A stretch of DNA of 64,000 bases from Candidatus Thorarchaeota archaeon (GCA_029858305.1 JAOUFI010000004.1:1-64000); one strand, 5' to 3'. Positions 26,346-35,892 are shown, counted from the stretch's first letter. The notes: generated by a model not told the origin, from the letters alone. Translations and numbers: made by a program.

Positions 26346-26978
26346 CTACTCCTCAAGAAGACTCCTGATTTTTCTTACACCTTCAATAGCATCTGCCCCA
26401 TAGGCATCTGCACCGAGCTCCTTCGCGAGATTCTCACTAAGAGGTGCGCCTCCGACGATAAGCTTGATGCTATCACGGAGACCTGCTTCTTTCAGAGCCT
26501 GATTGACATTGGAGATCTCTCTCATTGTTGTTGTAAGCAAGGCACTTAGTGCTACAACTCTGGCTTTATGCTCTCTCACGGATTGAACAATTGTATCAGC
26601 GGAACAGTCGGTTCCCAAATCGATGACCTCGAACCCTCCAGACAGAAGCATCGTGATGAGAATATTCTTGCCAATATCGTGTGTATCACCCTGCACCGTT
26701 GCAGTGATGATAGCACTCGACTCGCTCGCATCACCCACTTTCAGATATGGTTTGAGCACCTTGAAGGCTTCCTTCATGGTCTCACCAGCTAGAACAAGCT
26801 CAGGGAGGAAGTATTCGTTCTCTTCATACAATCTGCCAACTTCGTTCATGCCGCGCGTCAATGCCTCCAAAATCTCTTGGGGCTCCGCCCCATTGCTGAG
26901 CTTTTCCTCAACTCGGTCAGCAATATCATCCACTTCTAGATTAATGAGCATCTGTGAGAGATCTTCGTGGTGCATCAT
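26346..26978 (-). CDS. Corrinoid (B12)-binding methyltransferase-associated protein
   Basis: About 210 residues. The N-terminal helical cap (residues 1-85, EENEYFLPELVLAGETM) and Rossmann-like domain carry the cobalt-histidine loop GDTHDIGKNI and the downstream GFEVIDLGTD and VVALSALLTTTM segments. This is the MtbC/MttC/MtaC family that shuttles methyl groups between a substrate methyltransferase and a corrinoid acceptor. No MttB-, MtbA- or MtaB-type partner is encoded in this window. The start is an ATG at 26978 preceded by TTG codons. Confidence 0.9.
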   Translation of the reverse strand: MMHHEDLSQMLINLEVDDIADRVEEKLSNGAEPQEILEALTRGMNEVGRLYEENEYFLPELVLAGETMKEAFKVLKPYLKVGDASESSAIITATVQGDTHDIGKNILITMLLSGGFEVIDLGTDCSADTIVQSVREHKARVVALSALLTTTMREISNVNQALKEAGLRDSIKLIVGGAPLSENLAKELGADAYGADAIEGVRKIRSLLEE

Positions 26979-27188
26979 GTAAATCAACAATTAATTGAGA
27001 AAACAGGGTAATATCCTTTATTCAAGAGGAATGAAAAGAATTCAAGCTTCGTGTATGGAATAGACGGAAATGACATTCCTAGGGCATCTAGGACAAACAC
27101 ACACAGAAGGTAAAGTATATTAGCACATTTTTTCCATCTCTAATTGTTAACCATAGTTATTCTTAATAATAGTTAATGGTGAATTACA

Positions 27189-27398
27189 ATGTCGCATGCA
27201 GTAAACAAGAACATGAGTATTGCTGAAGTCGTTATGAAATGGCCTGAGACTGCTGGAGCCTTTATGGAAGCAGGTCTTCATTGCTATGGTTGCGCTGCAG
27301 CAAGATTTGAAACAATTGAGCAGGGAGCTCTAGCCCACGGCATAGATCCAGATAAGCTGATTGAAGCCATCAACGAGATTGTTGAAGAGAAGGCATAA
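27189..27398 (+). CDS. DUF1858-type small protein
   Basis: 69 residues. The domain order is a short N-terminus, VVMKWPETAGAFMEAGLHCYGCAAARFETIEQGALAHGI, then a C-terminal helix. The CYGC pair is the family's conserved redox or metal motif, often fused or adjacent to hybrid-cluster and nitrite/sulfite proteins. It stands alone here, divergent from the corrinoid gene. Possible role: thiol redox or cluster carrier. Confidence 0.85.
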   Translation: MSHAVNKNMSIAEVVMKWPETAGAFMEAGLHCYGCAAARFETIEQGALAHGIDPDKLIEAINEIVEEKA

Positions 27399-27412
27399 AC
27401 TGCTCACGAGTG

Positions 27413-27432
27413 AGCCCTCTAGGGAGAGGGCT
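27413..27432. terminator. Hairpin between the DUF1858 and panB genes
   Basis: AGCCCTCT and AGAGGGCT form an 8-bp stem with a 4-base loop in the 20 bases between convergent genes. It overlaps the panB stop codon. It likely ends transcription in both directions. Confidence 0.55.
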
Positions 27433-28270
27433 TATTTCTTCCATAGAGTCTACCAGTTTCTTCTTCTGACATCTCAAAGCTGTGTTCAGCGTCGGGGAAT
27501 GTACCATTTCTTATATCGTCGGCATATTCCTTGACTGCGTTTCTAATCACTTCTCTAACATTGGCATATCGTTTTACAAATTTTGGTTTAAAATCCTCAA
27601 ACAAGCCAAGCATGTCCCAGAGTACAAGAACCTGACCATCACAGTGAGGTCCAGCGCCTATACCGATTGTAGGGATCTTGACTGCTTCCGTGATCAATTT
27701 TGCTGTTTCAGTCGGAACCAACTCAATGACAAGTGAAAAGGCACCAGCATCTTCGAGACTCTTTGCTTGTTCAACAAGAACCTCCGCCATATCTGCAGTC
27801 CGACCTTGGACACGATACCCACCGACTTGGAAGATGGATTGTGGCGTAAGACCAATGTGTCCCATAACAGGAATTCCTGCATCCACAACCGAACGTACTA
27901 TCTCAGTGACTCGTCCAGCACCCTCAATCTTCACAGCCTCAGCTCCGCCCTCTTGAAGCATACGGGCACAATTCTCCAAAGCCTGCTGCTCACTGACTTT
28001 ATAGGACATGAATGGCATGTCACCAATGATTAGAGAGTTTGGATGGGCTCTAGCGACTGCTGCACAATGATGAATGACATCATTCAGTGTAACGGGAATT
28101 GTGCTCTCATACCCGAGTAGCGAGTTGCCAACAGAGTCGCCAACGAGTATCATGTCAATCCCACATTCACTAAGGATAGACGCGGTAGGAGCATCATAGG
28201 CAGTAAGCATAACTATCCTCTTACTCTTCTCCTTCATCAGTCGTATCTTATGAGTTGTCATCCTTGTCAA
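27419..28270 (-). CDS. panB: Ketopantoate hydroxymethyltransferase
   Basis: 283 residues. Recognisable PanB segments are MLTAYDAPTASILSE, ILVGDSVGNSLLGY, PVTLNDVIHHCAAVARA, IIGDMPFMSY, AVKIEGAG and PVMGHIGLTPQS, with metal- and substrate-binding D and E residues in place. It makes ketopantoate from 2-oxoisovalerate and methylene-tetrahydropterin for coenzyme A synthesis, and is cytoplasmic. TTG 28270 has GGAGG seven bases upstream, better than ATG 28261. A TATA box (ATATAAATA, minus strand) near 28309 gives a short leader. Confidence 0.95.
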   Translation of the reverse strand: MTRMTTHKIRLMKEKSKRIVMLTAYDAPTASILSECGIDMILVGDSVGNSLLGYESTIPVTLNDVIHHCAAVARAHPNSLIIGDMPFMSYKVSEQQALENCARMLQEGGAEAVKIEGAGRVTEIVRSVVDAGIPVMGHIGLTPQSIFQVGGYRVQGRTADMAEVLVEQAKSLEDAGAFSLVIELVPTETAKLITEAVKIPTIGIGAGPHCDGQVLVLWDMLGLFEDFKPKFVKRYANVREVIRNAVKEYADDIRNGTFPDAEHSFEMSEEETGRLYGRNKPSP

Positions 28271-28303
28271 GGGTCAGCCTCCGATAATGCTTGCTCACAT
28301 TGG

Positions 28304-28314
28304 TTATTTATATA
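28304..28314 (-). promoter_or_regulatory. TATA box for panB
   Basis: The minus strand reads CTATATAAATAAC, a textbook archaeal TATA box, 35-45 bases before the panB start. Confidence 0.6.
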
Positions 28315-28357
28315 GTTCCTATACTAGACACATATTGTATATACATTATACATGGGA

Positions 28358-31285
28358 CTACAAATCGACATCTCTGTTCCTGAAATACCGTTTATAGAGC
28401 TCCACACCAAGAATAGTAGGCAACGCAAATAATATGCATATTAGCCAATCATAGAGGGTGAGGGGTATGATGTAGAAATTAAGTCCAACTGTTGAGAGAA
28501 TCTCATTTACCTGAGGGACATACATGAGTAGGAGATGGGCTAGATAGATGAGACCTAGGAATATTGCGAAGATCCAGGTTCCCGGTTCACGTAGACTCTT
28601 ATGGAGGGGTATGTTAATCCTACGGATTAGTAAGACTATTGTACTCTCAACAATCAAAATCACTGAAAGAAGCATCGAAGTTGCCTTTAGGAGTGTCCAG
28701 ATTGGATCTTCGGTGGAATAGATTGTTGTCCAGAAACCACTCACATTTTCAGGAGTCACTTCAACAATTCCTAGATAACCAGTAAAGGTCAGGAAGTACA
28801 CGACAGATGCGCCAACTGCCATTAGGATGACATTCAATGCCATAATCTTGCCTAGATTCCTAGTGATGATCCCTTGACTATCCCTAGGCTTGTCTTCCAT
28901 TGCTCGAGGTGACGTCCTATCAAAAACTAACGCAAGCCCGGGGAATGAGTGCGTGGTGACAACAAGATAGATCTGTTGCCAATAGGTCAGAATTTCTAGG
29001 TTTGGTAGAATGAAGAGAGCTCCAAAAAAGATAACGCTCTCAAAGAGATTGATGGCTATGTAGAAATAGATCATCATTCGAATCTTGTTGAAGAGACCTC
29101 GACCCTGGTGAACGCCAGACACAATTGATGCAAAACTGTCGTCAGTAATGACGATGTCTGCAGCTTCCTTTGCAACATCAGTACCTGTGATGCCCATCGC
29201 AATTCCAGCATCGCTCATAGCTAGGGCAAGGGCGTCGTTCACACCATCTCCGGTCATCGCGACAACTTTGTTCTGATCCTGATATCGTTCAACAATGATC
29301 TGCTTATGATCTGGATTAACCCGAGCAAAGACATTCGTTCGTGCAAAGTCTTCGTCACTGATATCATTAATCTTGGAACCTTCCGCAACAAGTGAATTCT
29401 GTTGAAAGACTCCAAGGTCTATAGCTATGGTCTTTGCTGTTGCCGCAGCATCGCCAGTAATCATGACGACATTGATCCCTGCGCTGTGACAGGCTTGGAC
29501 AGCCTCCTTGACGCCTTCTCGTGGAGGATCGACTATGCATGCAAATCCAAGATAAGTAAGACCACTTTCCGCAACATGGCGTGCTTTCTTGCCAGTCGGA
29601 ATGGAATCCATCTGTTTGTATGCAAGAGAAATTACGCGGTATCCTTTGGCTGCAAAATCATTCGTAAGATTAGTTACACGTTGGAGAAGACCGGGAGTCA
29701 TTCTTGTCGGATTGTCCTTTCCATTCGCATAATCACATAGTGGTATGAGAACTTCTGTGGCACCCTTCACAAATGTAATGAAGGAATCTCCATCTTGACA
29801 TATCTTTGACATCCTCTTCAGTTCTGATTCGAATGGGAACTCCTCAACAATTTTGTATCGTTCCTTGACTGCGACTTCATCTATTCCACTCTTTCTGAAG
29901 AGTGTTAGCAAAGCTGCGTCAGTAGGATCTCCAAGCGGAACCCATATTGTTCCCTGATCGGGGAGGTCTTCGGTTATTATTTCTGCATCATTTGCAAGTC
30001 CACCGCAATTGATTAGACGGAAGAGGCCTTTCCACGCAAACACATCATTGATTGGCTCTTCCTCAATATTACCAATATTGGAGCTCGTGGCACCCTTTAG
30101 ATGGCTGATACCACCTTGAGGATTATATCCATCACCCATGACAGAGAAGAGGTTCTCTGTGTCCCAGCAGTACTTGACAGTCATCTGGTTCTTAGTCATT
30201 GTACCAGTTTTATCACTGCATATGACACTTACTCGGCCAAGGCTCTCAACCGCTGAGAGGTCTCTAATGATAACACCTCTCTTGGCCATCGCCAGAACTC
30301 CCGTGAGAAGAACGATCGTAGTCAATAATGGGATGTTTATTGGCATGATTGTCATAGCACGTGTGATACCAGCTCCAATCCGTTCAGAGAGATATTGAAT
30401 ATTAAAATCAAAAGGATTCCCTCCCAGAATTGGGTAAAGGAATACTTGCCATAGAACTGAAATTGCCATGAGTAAGATTGCTGCGATTCCCAGGTATTTT
30501 GCTAAACGATTGACCTTTCTCCTTAGGGGAATATCGCCAGTGTTTAGAGCTTCGAGCGTTCCTTGAATCTTGCCAATCTCTGTACGACCACCAGTAGCTG
30601 TCGTAACAATGGTTGCCATCCCTGTTGCAACATACGTTCCGAAATAGACCATGTTCAATCTATCAGTAAGGGGAGAATCTTCACTGACGTGTGCATCCTC
30701 ACTCTTCATAACAGGAACGCTTTCTCCAGTTAGTGATGCTTCATTTGTCATCAGATTGGAAGAATTAATTACTCGTGCATCAGCTGGAATCCTGTCGCCC
30801 TGCTCTAGCTTCACAATGTCGCCAAAGACAATATCCAATGGTGAGATATAGGATTCTCTCCCATCTCTAATAACTCGAGCTTCTCCCGCTGAGAGTTTCT
30901 CCAGAGCTTCTAATTTTTTCTGAGCACGGAATTGTTGAATCATTGCAACAATAGCATTGACTGCAACAACAGCAAGCCATACACTCGCTCCACCTATAGT
31001 ATTAAGCTCAGATGGAAAGAGGAATGCAATTGTGATCAGTGCAAAAGAGCTTATGATATAGATAGTGATTAGCCAATTGAGAATGGGTGCGATGTACACC
31101 TGCCAAAATGCGCCTCTGTATCGAGGAATAGTATTTGGCCCAAACTCAGCAAGACGTTTCTTTGCTTCATCGACTGAAAGACCTCGGGTCGCATCAACGC
31201 CAATGAGATTGAGGACCTCCTCAAGAGGTTGCGAGTGATATTGCGCAGTTGTGCTGCTTTCTGTGATGGCATCGTCTAGTGACAA
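28358..31285 (-). CDS. P-type cation-transporting ATPase
   Basis: 975 residues with about ten membrane helices. Actuator motif TNEASLTGESVP near residue 190, phosphorylation loop VICSDKTGTMTKNQMTV near 355, hinge motif MTGDGVNDALALAMSDAGIAMG near 690. The N-terminal YHSQPLEEVLNLIGVDATRGLS is the cation-ATPase N domain of P2/P3 pumps. The ion-binding fourth helix reads MPINIPLLTT rather than the usual PEGLP of calcium pumps or PVALP of proton pumps, so the ion is uncertain. The start is TTG (31285) with GAGAGG upstream, and no ATG is available nearby. Confidence 0.9.
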   Translation of the reverse strand: MSLDDAITESSTTAQYHSQPLEEVLNLIGVDATRGLSVDEAKKRLAEFGPNTIPRYRGAFWQVYIAPILNWLITIYIISSFALITIAFLFPSELNTIGGASVWLAVVAVNAIVAMIQQFRAQKKLEALEKLSAGEARVIRDGRESYISPLDIVFGDIVKLEQGDRIPADARVINSSNLMTNEASLTGESVPVMKSEDAHVSEDSPLTDRLNMVYFGTYVATGMATIVTTATGGRTEIGKIQGTLEALNTGDIPLRRKVNRLAKYLGIAAILLMAISVLWQVFLYPILGGNPFDFNIQYLSERIGAGITRAMTIMPINIPLLTTIVLLTGVLAMAKRGVIIRDLSAVESLGRVSVICSDKTGTMTKNQMTVKYCWDTENLFSVMGDGYNPQGGISHLKGATSSNIGNIEEEPINDVFAWKGLFRLINCGGLANDAEIITEDLPDQGTIWVPLGDPTDAALLTLFRKSGIDEVAVKERYKIVEEFPFESELKRMSKICQDGDSFITFVKGATEVLIPLCDYANGKDNPTRMTPGLLQRVTNLTNDFAAKGYRVISLAYKQMDSIPTGKKARHVAESGLTYLGFACIVDPPREGVKEAVQACHSAGINVVMITGDAAATAKTIAIDLGVFQQNSLVAEGSKINDISDEDFARTNVFARVNPDHKQIIVERYQDQNKVVAMTGDGVNDALALAMSDAGIAMGITGTDVAKEAADIVITDDSFASIVSGVHQGRGLFNKIRMMIYFYIAINLFESVIFFGALFILPNLEILTYWQQIYLVVTTHSFPGLALVFDRTSPRAMEDKPRDSQGIITRNLGKIMALNVILMAVGASVVYFLTFTGYLGIVEVTPENVSGFWTTIYSTEDPIWTLLKATSMLLSVILIVESTIVLLIRRINIPLHKSLREPGTWIFAIFLGLIYLAHLLLMYVPQVNEILSTVGLNFYIIPLTLYDWLICILFALPTILGVELYKRYFRNRDVDL

Positions 31286-31436
31286 AATCTATACCTCTCA
31301 AGGGTGCAGATGAGAAGCTGTTTGAGCAGATAAATGAAACTCGAATGAGCCCATCAGCCTAATACTATTCCTGAATGAGAAGAGCAACCTTTTGAAGCTT
31401 TTCAGTTTTGTTCAATTACTACTACGTCGATAGGTT

Positions 31437-31447
31437 CATGTATATAG
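31437..31447 (+). promoter_or_regulatory. Probable TATA box for the subtilase gene
   Basis: CATGTATATAGG lies about 40-48 bases before ATG 31486, a spacing that gives a short leader. Confidence 0.35.
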
Positions 31448-31485
31448 GATGTTAGGCAAGAATATCGCACGCTATCTACTATTGA

Positions 31486-33465
31486 ATGGTGTATACCATG
31501 AGTTTTTACTGGGAGCCTGCAAGTACACAAAGACAATCCAAATCGAATGGAACGAAGATTATCGCACTTGTCATTATTCTCATGATTATAGTTTCTACTG
31601 GGATTGCACTGATTGTTAATTTTATCCCAAACAGTATAGGTCCTACTGAGCCTGTTAGGGTCGCTGTGCTTGATTCGGGTATTGATTCTGACTTATCTCT
31701 GCAAGGGAGGATTGTTGCGCAGCAGAGTTTCATAACATTACAGAATGGATATGAAATCGTAGATTCATCGGTCACGGATTCTAGGCCAGATGATGTTCCT
31801 CATGGTACTTTGATTGCCAAGCAGATTGCGCAAGCTCCGAACTCATTAATCCTTAATGGAAAGATATTGAGCACTGATGGCACTGCACCAACAGTAGCGC
31901 TAGTTGAAGCGATACATTGGGCCGTTGAGCAGAATGCAAGCGTGATCAACCTAAGTCTTGGTGGTGTACCAACTCTTGGCGACCCATCAGAGACAGCGAT
32001 TGATTGGGCTTTCTCTCAGGGAGTCATTGTTATCGTTTCGGCAGGAAATAGTGGAGATAGTGGACTAGCTGGAACAAGCATCGAATCACCAGCAGTCTAC
32101 AAGAACTGCCTGGCGGTTGGTGCATTGACAGATAATAATGAACCAGCGTTTTTCAGTTCTACTGGACCCGCAAATGGACACTATGTGAAGCCAGATATTA
32201 GCGCGTTAGGATACACAACTGGCAGTGATGGGACGAGGTACTATGGAACTAGTTTTGCGGCTCCGAGAGTCTCTGCAGCAGCTGCCGAATTGGTTGGATA
32301 CTCTATGGCGAACAACATCACCTGGTCCCCTGGTTCAATCATGACCGCTCTAATGAAGGGATCCACAGTTCTTAGTGATTATCAACCATATGAAGTAGGG
32401 GCTGGAAAACTGAGCATTCAGGGAGCTCTCAATCTCATCAAGCAATCTGTATCCACGAATGAACTGCCACCTATTAGTTACGCCTTCCCAGGAATATTAC
32501 CTATTGATTATGAAAGATTGTTTCAGGGAGATACATATCATTTCAATATCAGACTTTTCACAAGCGGAACGACAGTGTTCATTACAGAAGTTTACAGCAC
32601 AAACACATCATTGTTCATCATTGATGATGAGATCGAGGTGAATCAGATTGCTCTTGTTCCAGTCGCTGTAGATGTTCCAAATTCAGGGGTAGAGGAGATT
32701 GCAGGTACAATCACTTTCACTTCAGAAGACTTTGGTAATACCAGTGTCTTCATTAGCTTCCCAGTCGGAATTCCAAATGCTCGTGTTGCCTTTGATATCT
32801 CTCACACGGCATGGGACATTGACACAATCTATGGACAATTTAGAGAGTTCTACAAGGAACTAGTAAACAACAATATCTCGGTGACTGAGATTCGTAATAG
32901 TACTGCAACAACCTTAACAGTCTTGCAAGAATTTGATGCAATTGTACTTCTTGACCCGTGTGCCTATTCAATAAATGATACAGATCCAGAGCGTTCCACT
33001 TACTTCTCTCTTCCCTTTTCAGAGTCTGAAAAACAAGCCTATGAAGACTACTACGATGCAGGCGGTGGGCTTTTTGTAGTGGGGCTATCAAATTCTACTC
33101 TCAATGTCTCAGCCTTGAATGAGTTTCTCTCTTGGACTGGATTCTCATTCACAGAGGATGAAGTGCCAACTGGAGATACACCTACTATCATAGACACTAT
33201 AGATTCACATCCTATCACCAATGGTGTGAATAGATTTGACTATCTAGGAGCGACAATTCAGATTCCTGGTGATGGACACAGACTGGCACGTTATGTTGGA
33301 ATGCCAGTTTTGGGTTATAAAGAGGGAGCAGGCGGTGGAAAAATAGTGGTGATAGGAAGTAACTTTATGCTGGATAACTGGGGTCTCCTTGACGAGTATT
33401 CCACAATAAACGATAATGCGAGATTAGTACTTCAAATCGTTCTCTGGTGTGCAGGTAAGCTTTAG
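31486..33465 (+). CDS. Membrane-anchored subtilisin-like protease with C-terminal accessory domain
   Basis: 659 residues. One N-terminal hydrophobic helix (about residues 24-46) anchors it outside the membrane. The catalytic triad is present: AVLDSGIDSD near residue 60, PHGTLIAKQI near 107, and YGTSFAAPRVSAAAAEL near 258, with the oxyanion asparagine in SAGNSGDSG near 185. Residues 325-430 form a beta region. Residues 430-655 (RVAFDISHTAWDID, EFDAIVLLDPC, GGGLFVVGLSN, VVIGSNFML) look like a glutamine-amidotransferase-like fold without its catalytic cysteine pattern. Start may be ATG 31486 or 31498. Likely role: surface protein turnover or processing. Confidence 0.88.
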   Translation: MVYTMSFYWEPASTQRQSKSNGTKIIALVIILMIIVSTGIALIVNFIPNSIGPTEPVRVAVLDSGIDSDLSLQGRIVAQQSFITLQNGYEIVDSSVTDSRPDDVPHGTLIAKQIAQAPNSLILNGKILSTDGTAPTVALVEAIHWAVEQNASVINLSLGGVPTLGDPSETAIDWAFSQGVIVIVSAGNSGDSGLAGTSIESPAVYKNCLAVGALTDNNEPAFFSSTGPANGHYVKPDISALGYTTGSDGTRYYGTSFAAPRVSAAAAELVGYSMANNITWSPGSIMTALMKGSTVLSDYQPYEVGAGKLSIQGALNLIKQSVSTNELPPISYAFPGILPIDYERLFQGDTYHFNIRLFTSGTTVFITEVYSTNTSLFIIDDEIEVNQIALVPVAVDVPNSGVEEIAGTITFTSEDFGNTSVFISFPVGIPNARVAFDISHTAWDIDTIYGQFREFYKELVNNNISVTEIRNSTATTLTVLQEFDAIVLLDPCAYSINDTDPERSTYFSLPFSESEKQAYEDYYDAGGGLFVVGLSNSTLNVSALNEFLSWTGFSFTEDEVPTGDTPTIIDTIDSHPITNGVNRFDYLGATIQIPGDGHRLARYVGMPVLGYKEGAGGGKIVVIGSNFMLDNWGLLDEYSTINDNARLVLQIVLWCAGKL

Positions 33466-33559
33466 TAATGTCAAGGTGTATCATGGCACACTTTGATTGC
33501 CTTGAAACTTGTGTTTTAAATGTAGATGAGGATTAGTTGTAATTACTAACAACCTTTCC

Positions 33560-33627
33560 GAGTCGAAATCGGACTTGCTGGTGACTGAGGTTCACTCCAA
33601 AGTTGCCAGCTCACTCGACTCTTTTTT
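33560..33627 (+). ncRNA. Structured element with T-run: possible small RNA or terminator
   Basis: GAGTCGA (33560-33566) and TCGACTC (33615-33621) form a 7-bp outer stem. Inside, GCTGGTGAC and GTTGCCAGC form a 9-bp stem with two G-T wobbles. Six T follow at once (33622-33627). A TATA-like TTTTAAATG near 33513 could start it. It is not a tRNA: the T-arm cannot be built. It may simply terminate the subtilase transcript. Confidence 0.35.
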
Positions 33628-33697
33628 CAAATTAATTGTAATCTTGATGAAATCAGTATGTTTAACTTAGGGACATTGTGCCACGGGATTCCAGGAC

Positions 33698-34936
33698 GTG
33701 ATATTCCTCTTGGCACGAACAACACAAGCATCCTATGCAGTTTTGGCAGCCTGTACGATTTCACATTTCATAAATCACGTCTTCACAGGTGCATTATCCC
33801 CATTTTTAGAAGTGATACAGTCTGAACTTGGTATCAGTTACACGTTGATTGGAATTATTGCGAGCGCTGCAGTGGTTGCTATGACCACAGCACATCTTTT
33901 GGTTGGATATCTCGGGGACAAAGGGTACCGTGATGCATTCATCTCAATCAGCATTATCGGGGCAGCATTCGCAACACTACTGACCAGTTTTGCTCAGGAA
34001 TTTGTCTTTCTGACCATCTTTCAGATTTTCATGGGTATTGGTGCATCAGGATATCACCCAAGTTCATTTCCTGCCTTAGCAGAGAAGTTTCCCAATTCGG
34101 ATCGTGCAAAGGCCACAGGTATTCAGGCAATGGGTGGGCTTGTCGGGATGGCCATAACTCCATTTCTTGGTGTGACCTTGCTCATATTTCTTGGTTCTTG
34201 GCAAGGATCTCTACAAGTGCTTGCTATTCTAGGATTTGTCCTGTTTATCCCGACACTATTCCTAATGAGGCGCTCATCCAGTGAATCTAAAGACATGAAG
34301 GTCGTTGTAGAGTCCGAAGGACCTGAGGGCTGGACTCGAAATTTCTGGTTAGTTATTGTGCTCATGGGTCTTCGAGGAATGGCATTTCGATGTACATCTC
34401 TGTTGATGCCACTCTATCTTGTTGTCACATATGGTGCTAGCACAGTTTCTGCAGGAATACTTACTGCAATTATGCTGACCGCAGGCCTCTTTGGTGAAGT
34501 CGTTTCATCCATACTATCAGATAAACTGCATAATCGCGTTGCATTCCTTGTTGTTTCTACGGGTTTTGCAACACCAGCCCTCTTGTTGTTGAACTTCGCT
34601 CTAGAGCCTATAATGTTAATCCTAATTCTTGTTATCATCGGATTCTTCTTCTATCTAGGAGTTCCAGCGAATACTGCTCTACAGACAGAGATATCGCCAC
34701 GTAGGAAGAGAGGTTTAGCCTTTGGAATTATCTTTTCAATTGGCTCAATACCCGGAGCAGTGTCACCTATCATCTTTGGATACATTGGCGATCTATATGG
34801 ACTTGCAGCTTCAATACTGTTTCTTGTTGTCACAACCTTCCTAGCAACCATAGTTGCACTATTTCTGAAGGAAGAGAAGCTACAGAAAGGAGTAGTGCAG
34901 ATTGCCATGCCTGGGGAAGCAATATTACATCAATGA
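33698..34936 (+). CDS. Major facilitator superfamily transporter
   Basis: 412 residues with twelve predicted membrane helices in two halves. The cytoplasmic loop after helix 2 reads GYLGDKGYRDAFI, close to the MFS signature G-x-x-x-D-R/K. A second conserved region is SILSDKLHNR in the second half. GTG 33698 is the first plausible start; the first hydrophobic helix begins about ten residues in. Substrate not readable; distant likeness to fosmidomycin-type and nitrate/cyanate MFS members. It runs in the same direction as the PHP gene, 53 bases before it. Confidence 0.85.
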   Translation: MIFLLARTTQASYAVLAACTISHFINHVFTGALSPFLEVIQSELGISYTLIGIIASAAVVAMTTAHLLVGYLGDKGYRDAFISISIIGAAFATLLTSFAQEFVFLTIFQIFMGIGASGYHPSSFPALAEKFPNSDRAKATGIQAMGGLVGMAITPFLGVTLLIFLGSWQGSLQVLAILGFVLFIPTLFLMRRSSSESKDMKVVVESEGPEGWTRNFWLVIVLMGLRGMAFRCTSLLMPLYLVVTYGASTVSAGILTAIMLTAGLFGEVVSSILSDKLHNRVAFLVVSTGFATPALLLLNFALEPIMLILILVIIGFFFYLGVPANTALQTEISPRRKRGLAFGIIFSIGSIPGAVSPIIFGYIGDLYGLAASILFLVVTTFLATIVALFLKEEKLQKGVVQIAMPGEAILHQ

Positions 34937-34989
34937 GCAAACCTTCACCTATAGGCAATCTGAAATAACATGCACCTCAGTGAATTGAC

Positions 34990-35832
34990 ATGTTTGATTA
35001 TCATGTCCATCCCGGATACTCAATAGACGCAGAAGGAAGTGTAGAGGACTTCTGTCATTCAGCTTTAGAGAGAGGACTCAAAGAAATCGCCTTCACAACT
35101 CATCTTGACACAGATACCTCAACAGATGATTGCTTTGTTGTGGTCCAAGGCGAGAGGGTAGAAACTCTTTCTGGAGGATGGTTGGAAGACTATGAAATGA
35201 CAATAAGAGCTGCAGAAGATAAGTATAGAGAGTTAGGACTGAAGGTTCTTCTGGGAGTCGAGGTGGACTATATCCCGAATGTGGAAAGTATCCTGCCAGA
35301 GCAATTCTATTCGACGGATTTTGATATAGTCCTAGGTTCAGCTCATCTTGTTGATCATATCGCAATATCTGCTGGTGACCGTGCACGGGAAGCCTTCAGA
35401 AGATACACAATTGAAGAGCTTGGAGAAAGATACTACGGTCTCCTTCTTGATGCAATAGAAACTGGACTCTTTGATATCATGTCTCATCTGGACCTCTATC
35501 GGAGATTTGGACAAGTCTTCTACGGTGAAAAAATTCGTGAGATATGGAGATCCTATCTCGATGATCTTGTTATGTCGATGAGAAGAAACAATGTTGGTTT
35601 TGAGATAAACACATCTCCTCTCAGAAGAGGGCAGGACGAACCCATGCCAGAGGAGAACATTGTCAGAGCACTGAAAGAATCAGGAGTGACGACTGCGACA
35701 GTGGGTTCTGATGCACACTCTCCAGACCATGTTGGAGTGGGTATTGAAAAGGCCATTCAGATACTCAAGAGAGTTGGGTTTTCCAGTGTTACAACATTTG
35801 ATCGTCGAATATCTAGTACACATGATATCTAG
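34990..35832 (+). CDS. PHP-domain phosphatase, histidinol-phosphatase type
   Basis: 280 residues. Metal ligands: HVHPGYS at residues 5-7, GVEVDY near 94, GSAHLVDH near 118, SHLDLYRRFG near 164 and GSDAHSPDHVG near 240. This is the trinuclear site of HisJ/HisK-like histidinol phosphatases and related phosphoesterases. Histidinol phosphate is the likely substrate, although no other his gene is nearby. Cytoplasmic. Confidence 0.85.
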   Translation: MFDYHVHPGYSIDAEGSVEDFCHSALERGLKEIAFTTHLDTDTSTDDCFVVVQGERVETLSGGWLEDYEMTIRAAEDKYRELGLKVLLGVEVDYIPNVESILPEQFYSTDFDIVLGSAHLVDHIAISAGDRAREAFRRYTIEELGERYYGLLLDAIETGLFDIMSHLDLYRRFGQVFYGEKIREIWRSYLDDLVMSMRRNNVGFEINTSPLRRGQDEPMPEENIVRALKESGVTTATVGSDAHSPDHVGVGIEKAIQILKRVGFSSVTTFDRRISSTHDI

Positions 35833-35892
35833 GATAGGCATTTAGTGCAAAAGACAGTTATCTGAGAGATGTATTGTCCACACGGTGATTCG

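Noticed and set aside
33560..33621. tRNA gene suggested by a 7-bp closing stem and a GTTCACTCC word
   Set aside because: The T-arm, D-arm and anticodon arm cannot be built with the right spacing, and the inner 9-bp stem contradicts a cloverleaf.
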